A stretch of 64,000 nucleotides of DNA. Source: Culex pipiens pallens (lineage: Eukaryota; Arthropoda; Insecta; Diptera; Culicidae). The stretch covers positions 99,067,925 to 99,131,924 of the forward strand of contig NC_068938.1 in assembly GCF_016801865.2 (NCBI RefSeq), in the 5' to 3' direction. The number at the start of each line of letters is the position of its first letter. The stretch's first letter is position 1. The notes beneath the pieces were generated by a model that was given only the letters and a program-made list of their open reading frames with translations, did not search any database and had not been told where the DNA came from. A program made the translations under genes and the position numbers. This document shows, one piece after another, positions 44,880 through 55,232 of this stretch.

Positions 44880-45670
44880 AAAATATTACGATTTTTTTTA
44901 AAACAATTGTTTAAAAAAATAAGCAAGACTAACATTTTAAAATGGTTAAACATTCATTGTTAAACCCTTTCAAAATGTTAGTCTTTATTGCAAAATTTCA
45001 CGAATAATTCATTTTTATCATTGAAAATCGGACCATAAGCTGCTGAGACATCGGCATTAGAAAATAGAGTGTTATTTAGGTTAGACTTGGACAACTTCAA
45101 TTTTTACTATTTTTTTCTTTAAGCCGCTGTATCTCAGCAACGAGAGACCCAAGCTTCAATTTTTCTTAGACAATTTTGTTGCAAATTTTCTGAACTTTTC
45201 AAAATAAATATTTCAGAAATGGTCACTCATGGTCACTATTTAAAAAATCGAAAAAATGCAAATATTTCACTGAAATCAAACTTTCGGTGGATATATCTTG
45301 GAACGAGGCACTTTTTCAAAAATCTTTAAATTACTTTTCGATTAAAAATTGAAATGTTATATAAAAAATGTATAACATATCGATTTTTTTTAAAAATCTC
45401 TATTTTTTGAAACTGGGATTTTGTGAAATATAAGTAAATTCAAAATAGGCAAGATTTTTTTCCGTGTACCAATTTAATCTGAACAGTCCTCATCAATACC
45501 TAAAACACCAAATTGATCAGAAAATTCCTTCAAAAGTTTTAGATTTTGAAATATTTTCGTAAGTACCATTTTTGTTTGGATAGCTGCCAAAATTGTATGA
45601 AGACTTGTATGGATGAACCAATGACACAAAATGGCTTCTTTGGTCGTAGGGAAGGTCTGTTTAATGAATT
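44880..45670. repeat. Partial palindromic-family element
   Basis: The centre, AAGACTAACATTTTAAAATG against CATTTTGAAAGGG..TTAGTCTT, lies near 44960. The right arm then follows the 34395-35300 sequence (GCTGAGACATCGGCATTAGA, GTATCTCAGCAACGAGAGAC, GGATATATCTTGGAACG). Most of the left arm is missing. Confidence 0.65.
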
Positions 45671-46039
45671 TTAACTTTTTACATGCTTCTTTAAAAAACG
45701 AAGATGAAAATGCGATATTGTTCGAAAACATAGAATGTTAAAATCGATGATGTTTTTTTGTTAAAAATACTGTAATCAGACAATCCTAAAAGGTTATCCA
45801 ACTTAAAACTGTTTTTGAATTGTAACAATGGATTGTTACAATTCAAAAACAGTTTTAAGTTGGATAATTGCAATGAAGCAAGCCCTAATTTTGGCAATAA
45901 TTCAATGTATATTCTGGGTGCAAACATCTTTGAAAATAATTCTTTCCAATTCGTAAATGTCTCAATTAACAAATAAAAACCTATTAGTGACACGGTCTTT
46001 AACGGTTTTATATAAATAAATTTAACAATGTTGACATAA

Positions 46040-46345
46040 ACAAGTTGCAAAAAGAAGATTTTTTCAGCACGAGTCGAACATTTATCCAACCAGGTTTACC
46101 GAGTTGGATAAATACGACGAGTGCTGAAAAAATCAAGTTTTGCAACGAGTTGCTTACAACATTTTTTGTAATTCTGAAAAACGCTTTTTGAATTGAATTT
46201 TATGCCAAACATCCATGTGTTAAGTAAATTCACTGACCAAAAAAAAAATATTGAAAAATGTTACTTTTCGATACCAGTGCTGAAAAGTTCAACTTTTCAG
46301 CACAAATTTTGGTGCTGAAAAGTAGAACTTTTCAGCACTGTTATT
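46040..46345 (+). repeat. CAGCACGAGTCG hairpin repeat, copy 2
   Basis: TTTTTTCAGCACGAGTCGAA, ATTTATCCAACCAGG, CCGAGTTGGATAAATACGAC and GAGTGCTGAAAAAA form a ~35-bp-arm hairpin, followed by TTGCAACGAGTTGCTTACAA and a series of GTGCTGAAAAGT/ACTTTTCAGCAC inverted words. It matches copies at 26790-27205 and 46975-47480. Confidence 0.7.
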
Positions 46346-46394
46346 GAAAGGTATTAAGAGGCAGTTTTTGTAAATATTGCTCGGTTTGTTCTAG

Positions 46395-46965
46395 AGGTCG
46401 TATCGAGGTGCTCCGATTTGGATGAAACTTTCAGCGTTTGTTTGTGTATACATGAGATGAACTCATGCCAAATATGAGCCCTCTACGACAAAGGTAAGTG
46501 GGGTAAAACGGGCATTGAAGTTTAAGGTCCAAAAAACATGAAAAATCTTAAAATTGCTCGCATTTCCGTAAAACTTCTTTGAATTGAATTCCAACTCTCT
46601 TAGATGCATTCGAAAGGTCTTTTGAAATCCTTTAAAATGTGCCATAGGCATCCAGGAATGGTTTAACTTTTTCTCATAGCTTTTGCAAAGTACTGTTAAA
46701 AATGCATTTTTTTAAAACCTTAATATCTTTTTGCAACAGCCTCCAACACCAATACTTCTATAGGTCGAAAGTTTGGGATTTTCATGGACTATAAGCCTAC
46801 GGTATTAACTTTTTGGCCAATAGCAGTTTTTCTCATAGTTTTTCGATTTTTCTATAACAAACAAACAAACAAACAAACAAACGCTGAAAGTTTCATCCAA
46901 ATCGGAGCACCTCGATACGACCTGTTACACATTGGTGAAAAACTCGCTCTTAATTTTCCATTCTG
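46395..46965. repeat. Inverted-repeat unit related to the AAGAGCGAG family
   Basis: GTCGTATCGAGGTGCTCCGA, then TTTGGATGAAACTTTCAGCG and GTTTGTTTG on the left, are matched in inverted form by CAAACAAACG, then CTGAAAGTTTCATCCAAATC, GGAGCACCTCGATACGAC and GAAAAACTCGCTCTTAA on the right. The TTAAGAGCGAG outer end is shared with the repeats at 15694 and 31400. The interior contains GGTAAGTGGGGTAAAACGGG. Confidence 0.65.
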
Positions 46966-46974
46966 TTATTTTTG

Positions 46975-47480
46975 GTAAAGAAAAGTAGGCCGTTTCGTCG
47001 CTGAAGAATGACAGGAAAAGTAAGTAGTTTCACGACGAAAATGCTAAAATAGTAGTTTATGCAACAAGTTGCAAAAAGAGGATTTTTTCAGCACGAGTCG
47101 TACATTTATCCAACGAGGTTCACCGAGTTGGATAAATACGACGAGTGCTGAAAAAATCAAGTTTTGCAACGAGTTCCATACAACATTTTTTGCAATTTCG
47201 AAAAACACCCATTGAGTGAAATTTTAAGTCAAATTTTCATGTATTTTGTTAATAAATCGTTTAAATCAATAAAATGTTGAATAGTGTTACTTTTCGGAAC
47301 AAGTGCTGAAAAGTTCAACTTTTCAGCACCCATTTCAGTGCTGAAAAGTAGAGCTTTTCAGCATTTATTTTGAAAAGTGTTGCTATTCGATTCTGTTATT
47401 TTGGTACAGAAAAGTAGGCTATTTCGTCGTTCAAGAATGACAGGAAAAGTAAGTAGTTTCACGACGGAATTGCAAAAAAT
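46975..47480 (+). repeat. CAGCACGAGTCG hairpin repeat, copy 3
   Basis: It is bounded by GTAGGCCGTTTCGTCG..AAGTAAGTAGTTTCACGACG at both ends, so the outer sequence is directly repeated (about 46980-47040 and 47405-47465). Inside is the CAGCACGAGTCGTACATTTA / TAAATACGACGAGTGCTG hairpin and GTGCTGAAAAGTTCAACTTT words. The direct outer repeats suggest tandem arrangement with copy 2. Confidence 0.65.
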
Positions 47481-47689
47481 ATATTTTCAACAGCCTTATT
47501 CAATTTTCAATTTTCTTAAAATATTTTGAGAATTGTATTTTGTTTAAACCAGCTATTAAACTCATTCTAAGTGATATTCGCGCATAAAAAAATCTGAATA
47601 ATTAAAAAGCTTATTTCAGAAAAATATCTTTTGAACTAATTAAAAACAGACTTTCATTCTTTTTCAATCTATTAAATAAATTATGATTC

Positions 47690-49060
47690 ATTCCACCTTT
47701 CGGCAGAGCAAAATATTGCCAACCATGCAATATTGATGTGCACGTTCGCAACAAAACGAAAAAAAAAAAACTTGGCCGCAGTTGCATGCCTCCCTTTGGG
47801 GGAATGTCACACGAATGCATTTTCGCTTTCCACATACACACGCGAAAAGCGCAGCACATTTCCACGTCACTGACTGCTGATAGGAAACCGGTGACTGCAA
47901 CTGGCAACAAGGTTTTCCTTTTTCTCCTGGGAGGAAGGTACGCTTTCAGCGGCAAGTCAACTGTAGTTACTGAAAATTGAGCTGCTCGAATTGCTGGGGA
48001 AGGGGTGGGTGGAAAGTTGCAAAAGTCAAGCCGTATCCTTTTGGGATTTTTCTCACCGGGACTCTTTTTTGTCATTTCACCACAGGAAAAAAAAAACTCG
48101 TGCAAATCCACGGGACTCGAGTAGTGCACCACCACCCCGAAATGGGACAACTTTCACGGATATTGCATATTTCATAATAGAGCGAACGAGGGCCACTAAC
48201 AGCAACAGACATCCATGCAGGGGGGGAAAACAACAGTTTCCACTTGTTTCAACCGTTATCACAGCCCAGCAGCAGTCAACAGAGGACCCTCTTCTTTTGC
48301 TGAGAAAAAGTGTTAAGGTGAGGGGGTGGAAGGAGGGTTGCTCTCTCAGTCACGCTGAATGATTGATAAGGCTACTTTTATCTGGGCAAAATGCTTGAGC
48401 GCCTTCGAGTCCGTCCTCGTCGTCTTCTGGCGTTGGGAAGAATGAGTGTTGGAAAAACAATCGTTTTCCATTGTTTCCCTGAGTTTTTTTTTTTTTTTGT
48501 TTGGTGCCTGAAGAGCTGACGGGAAAAACATTTGCATAGTTGTCGAGTGTCAGTTTCAATCTCGACTCGGTTGTAAGCTGCTCGATTTCTTGATACGTGC
48601 TAAACTTTGTTTGTAAATGCTGCCGACAGCAAATTGCATATTGATGAGTTTTAAGATTTCCGGAACGGAGACAGCTTGATACAATATTGCAAAATTGATG
48701 ATGCAAAAAGTTAAACCTGTCACAACTGTTCGTTTTCATTTTATGCGAACACAAAACGAATAGGGTTTTCTTAGAATATTTGAACCACAATATATTAGAA
48801 TATTTGGTTACCACATATGAAAAAACGTAATTTACATTTAATTTATTGGTAAATTTTGTCAGTGTACAACAAGTAGACGACTATAAAAAATGATTCCATA
48901 ACAGAATAACCCAGAGACACTGGCATTTGATTTTTTTTTCCTAAAAATATAAATATCCAAATTTGAATTAAACCATAAAAACATTTAAATGAAAAAAACT
49001 GTTTAAAAATACGTTTTAACCTGTTCAGTTTTATAAAAATATATAATTATTTATTGAAGA
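47690..49060. other. GC-richer non-repetitive block, no supported gene
   Basis: 47690-48550 has balanced composition and competing open frames. The longest is 179 codons on the minus strand (47611-48150), with no motif, poor codon pattern and overlapping open frames in two other phases. It may be conserved non-coding or decayed sequence. 48550-49060 is AT-rich and featureless. Confidence 0.3.
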
Positions 49061-49066
49061 AACTTA

Positions 49067-49527
49067 GGCTGGTACAAATATTTTTAAAAGTTTTTGTCAC
49101 CCCCCCCCCCCCCCCCTCCTTCAAAATTGGCCCGAAAAATCAGGGGGCAAAAAAAATATTTTTACAATAAACTTCAAAAATTCAATGAAAATTCAAGTGC
49201 AACCAGCTGAAATCAAATTAAAATACATTCTTCTGCGTTTAAAATCATTTTTAGCATGTTTGGGTTTATTAAAAAATCTTAAGATTTTTTGAAAATTTTC
49301 GATGCAAAATCTTTTTTTTTTCGATACAATTTTTGTTTTTGTCAGATCTAAGATTTTTTGAAAACTAATGATTGCAAAACAACTGCACTAGTGTAAAATG
49401 CATTTTAAAACACTTTTTTCCATTTAAATGTGAAGACTATGGCTTGTTATTTAATTTTTTATTTTTTTTATTTTTTTGGCCCCCCAGGGCCGAGGGACAA
49501 AAACTTTTTTAAATATTTGCATCGGCC
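49067..49527. mobile_element. GGCTGGT/GGCCGATGC MITE, TTA TSD
   Basis: TTA at 49064-49066 and 49528-49530 flanks GGCTGGTACAAATATTTTTA and, inverted, GGCCGATGCAAATATTTAAA. Subterminal AAGTTTTTGTCAC with a C-run pairs with GGGACAAAAACTTTTTT. The 3-bp TTA TSD fits PIF/Harbinger. It is non-coding. Related copies lie at 41250-41688 and, partially, at 50385-51110. Confidence 0.75.
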
Positions 49528-49697
49528 TTATTATTTTAAAACGAACGAAAATGTATTTCAAATTGTTTTCAGTTGATAAGACCTAGTGAGTAAGGGATTA
49601 CATACATCAAAATGGCAAAGATTCCTCAGTTTAGTTTGAGTTCACACTTATTTTTTTATCAAAATTTGGTTCCCACCCCCCCCCCCCCCCTAAGAGA

Positions 49698-49770
49698 GCG
49701 GCCGTGGCTGACTGGTTACGGTGTTCGCTTTGTAAGCGAATGGTTCTGGGTTCGATTCCCATCTGTTCCC
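49698..49770 (+). pseudogene. tRNA-like sequence, anticodon TGT (Thr-like)
   Basis: A-box TGGCTGACTGG and B-box GGTTCGATTCC are intact. The anticodon arm TTCGC-TTTGTAA-GCGAA pairs perfectly. The T stem has one mismatch and the acceptor stem pairs in only about 5 of 7 positions, counting wobbles. It is therefore probably a decayed tRNA copy or SINE head, not a functional tRNA gene. Confidence 0.55.
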
Positions 49771-49828
49771 AACGAGAAAGTTAAAAACACATTAATTTGA
49801 AATGATGAATGTGAACGAAAAATCAAAG

Positions 49829-49903
49829 TCGCTCGAGGCGGGGTTCGATCCCCCGTCCTTTGGGTTGGTAAGCAAAAATGCTAACCACTAGGCCATGACG
49901 ACT
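49829..49903 (-). pseudogene. tRNA-like sequence facing the previous one
   Basis: Read on the minus strand it has an A-box TGGCCTAGTGG and a B-box-like GATCGAACCCC with a strong GCGGGG/CCCCGC-type T stem; GTCG of the acceptor pairs with CGAC. The anticodon arm is not clean. It lies 58 bp from the plus-strand tRNA-like sequence in convergent orientation. Probably tRNA-derived. Confidence 0.45.
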
Positions 49904-49910
49904 TGGTAAG

Positions 49911-50380
49911 CTAGAACTGGAATTAGGAATACTGTTACAGATAGCGAGTTGTGTCGCTATAACTACGGCAAATAGTGTCCAGGGCATTCGTGGAAATACA
50001 ATGTCCCATCCCAGAGGGTCCCGGAGTACCAAACCTTCTTAGCATGGTGCTCCCAACGAATAAAACCAAATCTCGGAGCGTATGGTGGTGTGTCCCCACG
50101 CTTCTTCCTCCCCTGTCGATTCAGAATTGTGTTGTTGTTCGAACACTCAGTGCTCAAACTCAACCCAATTACGAGTCATCTCTGCGATACGGCTTTACGC
50201 AGTAGGCCTGGCCGCTTTAACGCTTGTGATGTTTCAATGCATTCCGATGCAATGGCGCACTACAAATGTTAATAAATGACAAGAAGAGTGCTAGGCGTCA
50301 TCTAACCTAAGGCACTCTCCAGGATCCCTTCGAAAGATTGGCTGCGCTAAGGTCTGATTAGATTAGATTAGATTAGAAAA
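49911..50380 (+). mobile_element. Retroposon 3' portion ending in (GATTA)n
   Basis: A GC-moderate body ends with CTGCGCTAAGGTCT followed by four GATTA units (50355-50377). Short tandem-repeat tails of this kind mark the 3' ends of some mosquito non-LTR retrotransposons and of SINEs that use their machinery. No reverse transcriptase is visible. The tRNA-like sequence at 49698 could be its 5' head, but continuity across 49771-49910 is uncertain. Confidence 0.45.
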
Positions 50381-50384
50381 TTTG

Positions 50385-51110
50385 GTTACCCCCCCCCCCC
50401 CCCCTCATAATTGATTCGAAAAATCAGGGGGCAAGTTTTTTTTTCTGAAACTGAAAAATTTATATGAATGAAGTAACAATGTTGTAACCGTTGGTTACAA
50501 TTCTGGATAATTGAAGCTTCACCTCAGCATTTTATACCATCTACACTACACTACAACAGTTTTGATGGGGCGAAGCGTATCAGTGTAAGCGAGGCTGATG
50601 TCCACCAGTTTCCTGCGGGCGCATTTGCTTACGTCAGAAAGGAAATGGTGGGAAAATGGACTTGGGCTAAACTTATGAGGGAAGTCGATTTGGGGAAAAT
50701 CGCTCTCTTCCAAACAGGCGTCCGAGTGGACAAGTCGTGCTACTAATTTGATAAAATGATGCAAATGATTTTTTAACAACAATTCCACCAATTTCAATTG
50801 AATTATTATAACGTTTTATCTGCCTGTTTCAAATGCCAAGCATTCAAATTAATGATCCGAATATCAAGAGTTCAAATCGCGAGATGGGTTTGTGGGTTTT
50901 TGAATCCCAATTTAAAATCATATTCAGCATGCCTGGGATCCATATATTTAATTTTTTTTCCCCATTATACAGCACCGCAAAAAGTTTTTTTTGGCGAAAA
51001 AAAAAATCTTCCTACTTGGATATTTTAAAAACTAATGATTGCAAAACAACTGAGCAAGTGTAAAAACATTTCAAAATACTTTTTTTTATTTAAATGTTTT
51101 TGCAAGGCCT
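50385..51110. repeat. Partial GGCTGGT/GGCCGATGC-family copy
   Basis: A C-run followed by CATAATTGATTCGAAAAATC and AGGGGGCAAG at 50387-50435 matches the left interior of that family. AAAACTAATGATTGCAAAAC at 51029 matches its right interior. Termini are missing. The intervening 50440-50800 is different DNA, so the copy appears interrupted. Confidence 0.5.
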
Positions 51111-51650
51111 GTAATCTCAATTTTTATTTTTTGCAAACAAAATGCAATAACCTTATTTTAAACCTTTTTTATATATAGATTGTGGTAATTTTTTATTGCA
51201 ATATTTTTCTTAGAAAAAATTTTAATAAAAAAAAATCAATAAAACCACTGATAACTCGTTGTTATTCATAAACTTTTAATGCAAATTGTTTAAACATGTT
51301 TTGTTAAAGAAAGATTTACATAAAACGAAAAAACAGCTTAAAAAATAAATTTTGAAATAAATCCCATCGCCCAATTGGATCTTTAAATCTAGGCGAAATT
51401 TTCATATGCTTGGCAGGTTAAGCACTCGCTTCTAACTCCATCCAATTTGCTGATTTTCACTATTTATCGCTCCACAGCTAAAACAGTTGTAATCCTGCTA
51501 CGTTTAAAAGTGCTGGGTGTAAATTCAATATTGCATTATTTTATGCAATTTTATGTAATTTTACGCCCTGAAATATGTAGCCTATCAGTATGGGAAACCT
51601 ACTTGACCGAAATATCAAGCTGATATATGCTTTTATCCTTAAAACTTTAC
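51111..51650. other. AT-rich intergenic, nothing recognised
   Basis: No gene, inverted repeat or known repeat family was identified. There is a small run of ATTTTATGCAATTTTATG near 51538. Confidence 0.4.
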
Positions 51651-51653
51651 ATC

Positions 51654-51725
51654 CGTCTGATGCCAGAGTGGGCTAAGGCGCCAGTCCTTACTGTTGGTGA
51701 CGGGTTTGAATCCCGTCGGTTGCAA
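51654..51725 (+). pseudogene. tRNA-like sequence (SINE head?)
   Basis: The T arm is well formed (ACGGG-TTTGAAT-CCCGT) and the B-box GGTTTGAATCC has one deviation. The A-box TGCCAGAGTGG is close to consensus. The putative anticodon stem CCAGT/GTTGG needs two wobbles and position 33 is C. The acceptor stem does not pair. Likely a tRNA-derived repeat. Confidence 0.45.
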
Positions 51726-51798
51726 TTTTTTGTGCTTGCAAAAATTGTACATGCAGTGTGTAATATTAGGTGTTTATTTTGACGAAGGTGATGTGCAT

Positions 51799-52688
51799 TA
51801 GGATGTAACAAAAATGACTTTTTGGCGGGCATTCAAGGGTTTGTTCTGGTGGGAGTATTGAGCCCAAATCCAAAATATGAGCTTGATTGGACATAACAGG
51901 AGCTGGCGCTTTGCATTTAAATTTTAAATGGGATTTAACCTGTAAAAATAGATTTTTTCAAAAATGTTACTTTTTGAGGCATTTTGGCCACTAATGCGTT
52001 TATTTTCAACATAATTGGCATGTAGGCCAAATCCTTGCGCATCTTTTAGAATATATAACATTGAAATTTGGAGCTACCTGGAGCTCGGTATAGACCATCA
52101 AAGTTTGGTATTTTTTCGAAAAATCGTCCCCGGCAATAAAGATATGCGTCGCACCTTGCGACGCCCTAGACGCCATTTGATATTGCTGGGGTCAATTTTT
52201 CGAAAAAAAAATCAAACTTGGAAGGTCTGTATCGAGCTTCAGGGTGCTCCAAATTTCAATGTTATATATACCAAAAGATGCGCAAGGATCTGCCCAACAC
52301 GCCAATGATGTTGAAAATAAACGCTTCAGTGGCCAAAATGCCCCAAAAAGTGTCATTTTTGAAAAAAATCTTTTTTTACGGGTTGGGACCACCCATAAAC
52401 CACGTGGACACTTTAGGGGGGGGGGGGGTATGGTGATTGTCCACGATCCATACAAAAAAGATTTTTTTTGTATGGACAATTGTCCACGAAGGGGGGGGGG
52501 GGTAACAGATTCCCAAAAAAGTGTCCACGTGGTTTATGGATGGTCCCGTTAAATCCCATTTAAAATTCAAATGCAAAGCGCTAGCTCCTATTACGTCCAA
52601 TTAAGCTCATATTTTGGATTTGGGCTCAATACGCCTACCGGAACAAACCCTTGAATGCCCGCCAAAAAGTCATTTTTGTTACACTCTA
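51799..52688. mobile_element. hAT-like TAGGRTGTAAC element, 890 bp, 8-bp TSD
   Basis: ATGTGCAT is duplicated exactly at 51791-51798 and 52689-52696. The ends read TAGGATGTAACAAAAATGAC and TAGAGTGTAACAAAAATGAC inward and stay paired for about 100 bp through GGCGGGCATTCAAGGGTTTG. The 8-bp TSD with TAG ends indicates hAT. Most of the element is a long imperfect palindrome. A CACGTGG-family MITE sits inside (52385-52547). Confidence 0.85.
52385..52547. mobile_element. CACGTGG-family MITE, 3-bp TSD GTT
   Basis: GGGACCACCCATAAACCACG and, inverted, GGGACCATCCATAAACCACG form the ends. The related element at 31358-32777 shows the empty site ACGGGTTAAATCCC near 32635. Here the MITE interrupts it with GTT on both sides (52382-52384 and 52548-52550). 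A 3-bp duplication suits Harbinger-type insertion. Two G-runs and a CCATACAAAAAAGATTTTTT/ATGGACAATTGTCCACG core are inside. Confidence 0.8.
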
Positions 52689-52984
52689 ATGTGCATGCTT
52701 TTGCATGCGATTTTACCATCGATTGCAGTTGAAAACGCTTATGGCAATAATAGAGGCACGCTGGAATTAGATGCTGTTCCCCTAGTTTGGATTGCGAATT
52801 CTATGCCACTCAACAATAAACCTTTTTTTATTAGCCCAAGAAAACTTTGAACAGCCGCAAAAGATATAAAATTAATTTTAAAATCAATTTAGAAAATTAC
52901 CCCCACAGTTAATTTATCGAATCTCAGTTATTCCAGGTGTGGGAGTCATCTCCTTGCTAATAAGACAAACAAAACACCAAACCA

Positions 52985-53150
52985 TGCCTGCTTCTGTGGA
53001 GTCACTGGTCGGCCGTTGGACTCGCAATCCAAAGGTCGTCAGTTCGAACCCTGGGGTGGTAGGTTTCTTGGAGTAGAAAGAGGTTTTGGGTGCTCTCCCC
53101 ATTCTAGCATTGGACTCCTATGCTCGAGCAGAAACTTGCAAAAGTGTTTA
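52985..53150 (+). mobile_element. tRNA-derived SINE copy
   Basis: The head contains a perfect anticodon arm TTGGA-CTCGCAA-TCCAA and a B-box AGTTCGAACCC. It is followed by a body with GGTGCTCTCCCCATTC and GGACTCCTATGCTCGAGCAG. Head and body motifs parallel the SINE at 59284-59547 (GGACTCACAATCC; GGTGCCCTCTCCCCGTGCC). The acceptor region is not paired. No TSD was found. Confidence 0.55.
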
Positions 53151-53279
53151 AATAAAATTCCGATAGAAATGAATTCTTTTTAGAAGAAAGGGAAAACAAA
53201 AAAAAAGCTTGAAAGCAACCAAAATAGAATTTCTTGCCGACTACAAGTCAGTATCAATTTGGCTAGAAAATTTGAATGA

Positions 53280-55200
53280 ATCAGATTGTATTTATCCTCG
53301 CCTGAACTTCTAAGTCTGTCAAAAACAATTCCAAAACATCCCTCTTCAAGCATGTGGCTTCGAGAAGTATTCTCGATGACAACCTCCCAAAATCTTCTGA
53401 TTCGTCAACCCCTCCTCGTTCAACACGCAAATCTCGCAACGCAACTCTTTTCCAGTCCTTCCCACCTCCTCCTCCTCCTCCGAAATCTCACGCCTTGTCA
53501 CCACCAGGAGATCAAAGCCAAAACGTTATTTGCACCTTTCCAAATACCACTTTCCTCAATCCTGCGTCTTGGAAAACTCATTTCAAATTCCACGCACAAA
53601 CATTTTCCAGCCAAAAAATACTCCCAACCTGCAAAACCATTTGTTCCGAAATCACTTTTCCAATTCTGCCAGATATTCACCTTTTCTCCTCCTCCTCGTA
53701 GAGCTGCCACTTCTTTTCGAACGGGGGGTTGTCGTGTGATGTGTGTCACTTTTTGCTGCCACCCACTCTCTTCAACTCCTCTTCAAAGCACACTTTTCAC
53801 GTGGAAAGCCTCACACCTCGCTCCCTCTGGTGCAATATTCAAATCATTTTCCTGTTGCCACTTGAATTACTTTCTTTGGCGTCATTCACTGCTCAACACA
53901 AAACTCACTCAAAACACACAGAGCGAGTTATTCATTTCCCAGCGAAGAGAAGAGATGTCACAGTCACTTCCGGTGGATGCTGCCCATCAACGGCGATGAT
54001 GACACTTTACCCCTAACAAGCTCTCCTCTCGGACGAGCAGAAAACCTCCGGGCATATTACCACTTCACTGCTTGTTACGACCTTCCCTGGAGGCGCCCTT
54101 TGATCTCCACTGAGTTACTCAAGGTGTTGTGCACAGCTTCTTCTTTGTTTGATGCCAATCATAATTGGATTCACCAGAACCCAGCTCAACACTGCTGCGC
54201 GAACTCCGTTTGATGTCACTCTAGGCTCAAGCTCAAGCTCTCTTTACAGTTACGCGTCCGTTTCCCCCCCTTGTTCCAGAACACGACTCAGCAGTGCAGT
54301 AACGAATCAACTCAACTCAGAACACACGCTCTGCGCTTCTTAATCCGCGTCTCTAATCTCTACCTCGAGGTTCTTCCTCCACGCCGATGTAGATCAACAA
54401 CCCGCGGGAGCAAACGCGCGAAAGTTCGGCCTTTCCTAGCGAAGACGATGCGAACAACTGCCGGACTCGGCCAAGACCTTGCATGCAAGGCACCGCCGTG
54501 TGTTCAAGTTCAAGATCGCGCTCGCTCTCTCTCTCTCTGCGCGGATTCTCTCTCGCGCAGCATAAGTCGGCTTTGATTCGGCTGCGCGGGAGAGAAAGAG
54601 TTTTATGCTAATGTTGCTTCTTCTGAAACCGTTCGTCAGGCGCGGTGAAGAAGACGCCGAATGGCTCTGCGCTGGTTGTGTGTTGGTGAAGAGTTAGCTG
54701 TTTCGTTTTCGGGACTACCGTAGAAAAGCACGACGACGACGACGGCTGACGCGGAAGGTATGGAACTGTAGGAAAACCCTCCCAAGAAGGTGATCGTAAC
54801 TTTGAGGTTGAGGTTGGGATCACGACGACAAAGGCAACCAAGCTTATTGGAGCGCTTAGACGCGGTGGGAATTTGTGGCGATGAGCGAGTCGTGGCCGAT
54901 GGTGTGAAGATCCATTTTCCGAGTTTTCGAAGTCAACCGAAGCTAAACCACTGTATTTGTGAGGTGGCTGTTAGACGGTGCCTTTGTTTGGGTTCAAGAG
55001 AAGATTGGCGAATGGTGGCGGATTTTTTGGCACGAATTAGTTGCACTTTAAGACTAAGCTGAAGAGCAATTTGCAAAAATGTTTTAAGATAAGGCTAAAC
55101 CTCGTACTTGGTCCGAATCCGGGCTTTCTCAGAGCTACCCCCTTACATCAAAGAAAAGCCTATCGATGGGCTAAAATCTTAATTTAAGTTCATTCTCAAA
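53280..55200. other. CT-rich, GC-richer block, no supported gene
   Basis: 53280-55060 is non-repetitive, with many CCTCC/TCTC words and a (CT)n run near 54520-54535. Several frames are open simultaneously (237 codons at 53286-53999 plus is the longest), which is what CT-rich composition gives by chance. No domain, signal peptide or splice pattern supports a protein. CT/GA-rich sequence of this kind is common around insect promoters, so a 5' region of a neighbouring gene is possible. Confidence 0.3.
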
Positions 55201-55232
55201 TCTTGTTTTTTTTTGTTTCAGCAAAATAAAAC

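Noticed and set aside
47611..48150. 179-codon minus-strand frame
   Set aside because: No recognisable motif, two other frames open over the same region, no splice or promoter support; length is compatible with chance in this GC-balanced block.
49698..49770. Functional tRNA-Thr(TGT) gene
   Set aside because: Anticodon arm and A/B boxes are good but the acceptor stem and one T-stem pair fail, and tRNA-derived repeats are frequent nearby.
53286..53999. 237-codon plus-strand frame
   Set aside because: Runs through CT-rich DNA with three competing open frames and Ser/Pro/Thr/Phe-biased composition; no domain or conservation evidence.
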